Assembly (NCBI GenBank): GCA_021815065.1
Contig: JAKAHI010000020.1
Span: 1 to 10,296, forward strand
Length of the DNA stretch: 10,296 nt
Direction of reading: 5' to 3'
Source of the DNA: a bacterium
GTDB taxonomy: Bacteria > JAMCPX01
Below the pieces are notes generated by a model. It was not told the DNA's origin and searched no databases. It saw nothing but the letters and a program-made list of their open reading frames with translations. This document shows, piece after piece, positions 6,547 to 10,296 of the stretch (the first letter of the stretch is position 1; each line of letters starts with the position of its first letter). Position numbers and translations under genes: made by a program.

Positions 6547-6822
6547 GAATGATGGTAGCAGGGAGGCAAGGACACCCAACTCAATTCCCTCTCTCCTGAC
6601 AGGTGAGGAAACATCAAATTATCGCCTCATTATTACCTCCTAAAATAGCTGCTTGTGTCGGATGGGTCGTGAAGTCTAAAATATAAAACGGTAATTCATT
6701 TTTGTTACCGTACTTGATATTTTAAGACCAATTTTGTATGGAAACAGTAAGGCTATGTGAAAGTTATTAAGGTATGCTTGAAGAGGAACTCTAAAATTCT
6801 ACAAGATTAGGAGGTTAGGTAT
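6547..6822. other. Leader region upstream of the primase-helicase gene
   Basis: No gene is visible in these 276 bases. They contain a perfect inverted repeat (6688-6711, listed separately). Further in, AGGAGG (6809-6814) is an ideal ribosome binding site for the reading frame that opens right after the TAG at 6808-6810. No strong sigma-70 promoter is obvious: TTGATA (6714-6719) with TATGGA 17 bases later is a weak candidate. Confidence 0.5.
6688..6711. promoter_or_regulatory. Perfect inverted repeat ACGGTAA-N10-TTACCGT
   Basis: Seven-base perfect arms (6688-6694 and 6705-6711) flank ten bases. Position about 110 bases upstream of the helicase start suits an operator. On the minus strand the hairpin is followed by TTTTATATTTT and could be a terminator, but no minus-strand gene ends here. 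Function is undecided. Confidence 0.4.
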
Positions 6823-6825
6823 ATT
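6809..6825 (+). promoter_or_regulatory. Shine-Dalgarno AGGAGG and AUU initiation codon of the primase-helicase
   Basis: AGGAGG (6809-6814) overlaps the in-frame stop TAG (6808-6810). Eight bases later an ATT (6823-6825) starts the frame that continues without a stop into the primase domain. AUU initiation is known for infC, where it makes translation sensitive to initiation factor 3. Here the choice rests on spacing and on lack of an alternative. Confidence 0.6.
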
Positions 6826-9228
6826 AAAATCATCAATGATCTTCCTACCGAAGAAGCAATCATTAAAGAAAAGCTTCAAAGACTTAATGAGCAGATTGCG
6901 ATTCTTACGGAGTTAAAACAAAAATACCTTTATAAACTTCGTTCCCTTGAGAAGAATACCGCTACACCTGCTTCAACCGCCACAAAACCAAGCCTCTCTC
7001 AGGAAGAAAAAGTAAAGCTGTTCATGACCTATTTCAGAGGGCGCAGCGATGTATATGCCCGCTTGTGGACAAGTAACCGTACTGGCAAAAAGGGCTATAG
7101 TCCTGTCTGTGCTAATGAGTGGGTTCATCGGATATGCGGGAAACCCGGTGTAAAATGCTCTGAATGTCGAAATCAGAAATTTATGCCGCTCGATACGAAT
7201 GCCATAGTGGAACATCTCTCGGGCAATCAGGTTATCGGCATATATCCAATGCTTCAAAACGACAATTGCTTTTTTCTGGCAATGGATTTCGACAGGGAAC
7301 ATTGGCTGGATGATATTTCGGTATTGAAAAAGATTTGTAATGACGAAGGTATTCCTGCAATCATTGAGAGGTCCCGTTCTGGGACAGGCGGGCATTTATG
7401 GATATTCTTCAACGAAGAGATCCCTGCAGTTTTGGCAAGAAAACTCGGAAGCTATTTGATTACCATAGCTATGAACAAGCGGTATCAAATAGACATGAAA
7501 AGCTATGACCGATTGTTTCCTAATCAGGACACATTACCCAAAGGAGGTTTTGGAAATCTAATCGCACTGCCTTTTCAGAAAAAATCTGTAGGTGACGGTA
7601 ACAGCGTTTTCATTGATGAAAAGGGTGTTCCTTTCCCGGATCAATGGGACTTTCTCAGTTCTATTCGTAGCATGTCATATCAAGAAGTACAGGGCATTGT
7701 TGATAAAGCGATGAAGACCGGACAGATAATTGCAGTCAAGCATGGCTCCGTTGATGAAAACATCGAACCGTGGATGAGACTGCCTTCCGAGAAAATACCA
7801 TTGAAGATGGAAATTAAAGATTTACCGGATTCTATTGAGTTGGTATTGGCGAACCGCGTGTACATGAAAACGGAAAATATACCTCCTGTATTACTAAATC
7901 AAATCAAACATCTTGCAGCGTTTCAAAATCCGGAGTTTTATAAAAAGCAAAAAATGAGGTTTTCCACTCATGCCACACCCAGGGTAATCTACTGTTCCGA
8001 GATTGTCGATGCGTATCTTTCATTACCCAGAGGGTGTCTGCACGACGTGGAAATACTTCTAAAGGAACACGGCTTAAAACTTTTGATCCATGATAAGAGA
8101 AATGAAGGCAATAAGATGGATTTCCACTTTCATGGATCGCTTACTATAGAACAATATAAAGCGCTTAAGAGTATATTGTCGAATGACTTTGGTGTTTTTG
8201 TCGCACCGCCCGGGACAGGGAAAACAGTGCTGGCAATAGCTGCAATTGCTGAAAGAAAAACAAACACGCTGATATTGGTACATAGAAAACCGTTGATGGA
8301 GCAATGGCGGTTACAAATAACATCATTACTCAATATTGAGAAAGAGCAGATCGGCCATATCGGTAGCGGTATGAACAAACCTACAAACATTATTGATATC
8401 GCAATGGTTCAAAGCATGGATGCGCAAGAAGGTGTTCATGCCCTGATTGTAAATTATGGGTTTGTGATAGTAGACGAGTGTCATCATGTGAGCACTTTTT
8501 CATTTGAAAAAGTACTTAATCAGGCAAAGGCGAAGTATGTTTTGGGACTTACCGCAACACCATACCGCAGGGACGGCCACCAGCCGATTATCCATTTTCA
8601 ATGCGGGCATACCTGCTGCCAGATAAAGCAAAAGGACTTATTGGAATATGTTGCAAATGCCTGTGTTATAACAAGAGAAACTGCTTTTTCGTATGAATGG
8701 AATGAGAGTTCCAGGATACAAAAGCTCTGGCAGAATATGATTGCCGATGAACAGCGCAACCAGATGATTGTCAATGATGTTCTTGATGTTTTAGAGGAAA
8801 ACCGGTTCCCTTTGATTCTCACGGAGCAAAGGGAACATCTGGAACGATTGGCTGAGTTGCTCCATGACAAAGTCGATTTGATTATACTTCTCTATGGCGG
8901 TTTGAAAGAAAAAGCCCGTCAGGAAGCAATGGAAAAACTTAAGGAAAGTACCCCTGATGATAAAAAGGTCATAATAGCCACAGGGTCGTATATTGGTGAG
9001 GGGTTTGACGAACCGCGATTAGATACACTGTTTTTAACAATGCCCCGCTCATTTAAGGGACGTATAGTCCAATACGCCGGACGTTTGCACAGACAGTATA
9101 TGAATAAGCAGGATATCCGCATCTATGACTATGTCGACAGTAGTATCTCTGTCCTGTTGAATATGTTCAGGAAACGCATGAAGACTTATAAGACGCTTGG
9201 ATACTCTATCAATGAAAAAGAAAAGTGA
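6823..9228 (+). CDS. TOTE-type primase-helicase (AEP primase + SF2 helicase), probable AUU start
   Basis: This is a two-enzyme protein of 801 residues if it starts at ATT 6823. Residues about 10-43 form a charged coiled coil. Next comes EEKVKLFMTYFRGRSDVYARLW, the opening of the primase domain associated with TOTE conflict systems, given here by its key part FRGRSDVYA. It contains a four-cysteine zinc site (C96, C105, C112, C115), the metal-binding MDFD (D155, D157) and the SGTGGHLWIFF histidine motif (H191). The C-terminal SF2 helicase has Walker A APPGTGKT (461-468), DECHH (551-555), LTATPYRRDG (576-585), GEGFDEP and QYAGRLHRQ (750-758). The first ATG in frame (7024) cuts into the conserved start of the primase domain and has no ribosome binding site. 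ATT 6823 lies eight bases after AGGAGG, and no ATG, GTG or TTG is in frame between them. All catalytic residues are present, so the protein looks active. Systems of this type are thought to act against invading or selfish DNA; the target is unknown. Confidence 0.85.
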   Translation: MKIINDLPTEEAIIKEKLQRLNEQIAILTELKQKYLYKLRSLEKNTATPASTATKPSLSQEEKVKLFMTYFRGRSDVYARLWTSNRTGKKGYSPVCANEWVHRICGKPGVKCSECRNQKFMPLDTNAIVEHLSGNQVIGIYPMLQNDNCFFLAMDFDREHWLDDISVLKKICNDEGIPAIIERSRSGTGGHLWIFFNEEIPAVLARKLGSYLITIAMNKRYQIDMKSYDRLFPNQDTLPKGGFGNLIALPFQKKSVGDGNSVFIDEKGVPFPDQWDFLSSIRSMSYQEVQGIVDKAMKTGQIIAVKHGSVDENIEPWMRLPSEKIPLKMEIKDLPDSIELVLANRVYMKTENIPPVLLNQIKHLAAFQNPEFYKKQKMRFSTHATPRVIYCSEIVDAYLSLPRGCLHDVEILLKEHGLKLLIHDKRNEGNKMDFHFHGSLTIEQYKALKSILSNDFGVFVAPPGTGKTVLAIAAIAERKTNTLILVHRKPLMEQWRLQITSLLNIEKEQIGHIGSGMNKPTNIIDIAMVQSMDAQEGVHALIVNYGFVIVDECHHVSTFSFEKVLNQAKAKYVLGLTATPYRRDGHQPIIHFQCGHTCCQIKQKDLLEYVANACVITRETAFSYEWNESSRIQKLWQNMIADEQRNQMIVNDVLDVLEENRFPLILTEQREHLERLAELLHDKVDLIILLYGGLKEKARQEAMEKLKESTPDDKKVIIATGSYIGEGFDEPRLDTLFLTMPRSFKGRIVQYAGRLHRQYMNKQDIRIYDYVDSSISVLLNMFRKRMKTYKTLGYSINEKEK

Positions 9229-9268
9229 AATACACGAATCTATCAAAACTAAACAAGAAGGAGTATCA

Positions 9269-9817
9269 TTGGATTATTCAGACTATAAACCTTCCGAGGT
9301 AACAGATGTTTATTGGATTTATGCAATAAGGGAGAAGGGAGAATATCCCACATTAACGCCAAGGAGCGGGAAATGGCTTATATTTGTCGCTCCGGCAAAA
9401 AATGGGGTCACGGCTACACATTGCACAATCCATTTCATAAAGCTTCTGGAGCATGAGGCTGATGTGACAAACCATAGGGTGGTTTGGATGGCGGCATTTC
9501 ATGGACTTTTGCTAACCGCTCTTGGATTTCTATGGGACAAGAAAGATACAAAATCCGTGATACCCATACTTTGCACCCTCAGAATAATTGCCTCCGTCCT
9601 AAGCTCGATCAGCCTTATTATGTCTTCACTGGCCGTACAAAAAATACTTATCTGGTGGGACGCTAAGAAGCCACATGACTATGCATGCCCGGGCGTTATC
9701 GGCCTGGCTCCCAAGAACGTGAAATCAAGCAACTATCTCTTTGCACCATGGAATCTGCTGTCCGTTGCTTTTATACTCGCCTGGACTGCAATATTTATTA
9801 TCAACTGCGAACGATGA
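9269..9817 (+). CDS. Chimeric three-helix membrane protein with a phosphothreonine-lyase-like N-terminal stub
   Basis: The 182-residue protein seems to be made of two unrelated parts. Residues 1-44 (with VTDVYWIYA, GEYP and SGKWLIFV) resemble the opening of proteins annotated as putative phosphothreonine lyase domain proteins (BLES03/DUF1917-like), from memory; the rest of that domain is absent. Residues about 57-182 look like a small membrane-protein family: LLEHEADVTNHRVVWM, a hydrophobic FHGLLLTALGF, a second helix (about 98-121), a WD-x-KKP-x-DY motif and a third helix (about 163-178) after APWNLL. The junction falls near residues 45-56. The TTG at 9269 is chosen because AAGGAG lies five bases upstream. 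An ATG at 9212, overlapping the helicase by 17 bases, is the alternative but has no ribosome binding site. Either way the gene follows the primase-helicase closely and is probably cotranscribed. Function unknown; a membrane effector of the same conflict system is possible. Confidence 0.6.
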   Translation: MDYSDYKPSEVTDVYWIYAIREKGEYPTLTPRSGKWLIFVAPAKNGVTATHCTIHFIKLLEHEADVTNHRVVWMAAFHGLLLTALGFLWDKKDTKSVIPILCTLRIIASVLSSISLIMSSLAVQKILIWWDAKKPHDYACPGVIGLAPKNVKSSNYLFAPWNLLSVAFILAWTAIFIINCER

Positions 9818-9908
9818 ACCCTTTTGGGAGAAGAACCGGATATAAAGACGAAATATAGATAGAAATATATAAAATTGACGGTCAGCCACTTTGCAGTAAA
9901 GATAATCC

Positions 9909-9937
9909 TTGACACACATAATCATAATGTTTTACAT
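9909..9937 (+). promoter_or_regulatory. Sigma-70-like promoter upstream of arsC
   Basis: TTGACA (9909-9914) is a perfect -35 box. Seventeen bases later TTACAT (9932-9937) serves as -10. It lies in the 232-base gap before arsC, reads toward it, and runs straight into the dyad at 9937-9954. It implies that arsC is transcribed separately from the primase-helicase genes. Confidence 0.6.
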
Positions 9938-9954
9938 ATCACTATATCGTGATA
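9937..9954. promoter_or_regulatory. Dyad TATCAC-tatatc-GTGATA, candidate ars operator
   Basis: Perfect six-base arms (9937-9942 and 9949-9954) overlap the last base of the -10 box and cover the expected transcription start. A repressor bound here would block transcription. ArsR-family repressors typically use such AT-rich dyads at ars promoters, but no arsR is in the window, so the assignment is inference. Confidence 0.5.
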
Positions 9955-10049
9955 AAGGAATATATAACTAATAAGGCATCCTATATAGAAACTGTAAATA
10001 AACGCAAATACTCATGAAGTATGCTTTTAAGTTTGGAAAGAGGTAAAAG

Positions 10050-10296
10050 ATGAAGATAATGTTCCTGTGCACGGGTAATTCGTGCAGGAGTCAGATGGCA
10101 GAAGGCATTGCAAGGGCATTGGGTAAAGGATTGATAGAGCCATGCAGTGCAGGTGTTATGCCATCCGAAGTGCATCCGAAAACAGTTCGGGTGATGAAAG
10201 AGATAGGTATAGACATTTCAAACCAGAGATCAAAAGGCATAGACGAAAACCTTTTGAATGCGATGGATATCATAATCACGCTGTGCAGCAGCGCCG
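10050..10296 (+). CDS. arsC: Arsenate reductase ArsC, thioredoxin-coupled type, 3' end missing
   Basis: This enzyme reduces arsenate to arsenite in the cytoplasm and is recycled by thioredoxin. The first 82 residues show the low-molecular-weight tyrosine phosphatase fold: LCTGNSCRSQMAEG carries the CX5R loop (C7 to R13), then CSAGVMPSEVHP and the IDISNQRSKGID stretch. The last visible part, DIIITLCSSA, contains C79, in the place of Cys82 of S. aureus ArsC; the third redox cysteine would lie just beyond the window. C79 supports a reductase rather than a plain phosphatase. The ATG at 10050 follows AGAGG (10039-10043) by six bases. It has its own promoter and dyad upstream. Its product, arsenite, is the substrate of the ArsA-driven pump at the other end of the window. 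Confidence 0.9.
   Translation, partial: MKIMFLCTGNSCRSQMAEGIARALGKGLIEPCSAGVMPSEVHPKTVRVMKEIGIDISNQRSKGIDENLLNAMDIIITLCSSA

Noticed and set aside
10014..10046. Ten-codon leader peptide (ATG to TAA) ending four bases before arsC
   Set aside because: It has no ribosome binding site, no codon bias pointing to attenuation and no alternative hairpins; short frames like this are common by chance.
1..10296. CRISPR array, tRNA or rRNA genes, transposase or integrase
   Set aside because: No regularly spaced direct repeats, cloverleaf-like segments, ribosomal RNA motifs or recombinase motifs were seen on reading either strand.

Overview
This window is an accessory region from a bacterium. It combines metal and metalloid resistance genes with genes typical of genomic conflict. 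Ribosome binding sites are strong (AGGAGG type), TTG starts occur, and short GTCATTCC...GGAATCCAG palindromic repeats are present. Such repeats are familiar from Desulfobacterota, Nitrospirota and other proteobacteria-like genomes, but the sequence alone does not fix the taxon.

Layout, left to right. (1) The 3' part of a two-domain arsA, the ATPase of the arsenite efflux pump (plus strand, 5' end cut by the window). (2) About 560 bp without a gene, holding palindromes and one interspersed repeat. (3) A complete mercury resistance operon on the minus strand, merR-merT-merP-merA, read from about 5040 down to 2317. It is driven by a clear MerR-type promoter/operator upstream of merR. (4) Upstream of it on the same strand, a peroxiredoxin-like remnant that lacks its active-site N-terminus and carries a one-base frameshift. 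(5) About 380 bp of repeat-bearing spacer. (6) A toxin-first toxin-antitoxin pair (PIN-domain RNase plus small partner, plus strand). (7) A large primase-helicase of the TOTE conflict-system type (plus strand). Its reading frame opens well upstream of its first ATG and probably begins at an AUU codon. (8) An apparently chimeric small membrane protein closely linked to it. (9) A promoter with a perfect dyad, followed by the 5' part of arsC, a thioredoxin-type arsenate reductase (plus strand, 3' end cut by the window).

How the genes work together. MerP and MerT bring Hg(II) to the cytoplasm, MerA reduces it to volatile Hg(0), and MerR switches the set on when Hg(II) binds its three cysteines. 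ArsC reduces arsenate to arsenite, which an ArsA-energised pump would export. The arsA and arsC parts point the same way and flank everything else, so the mer operon and the conflict genes may have been inserted between ars genes. The most interesting part is the TOTE primase-helicase with its AUU start and linked membrane protein, next to a toxin-antitoxin module. This looks like a small defence cassette inside a metal-resistance island.
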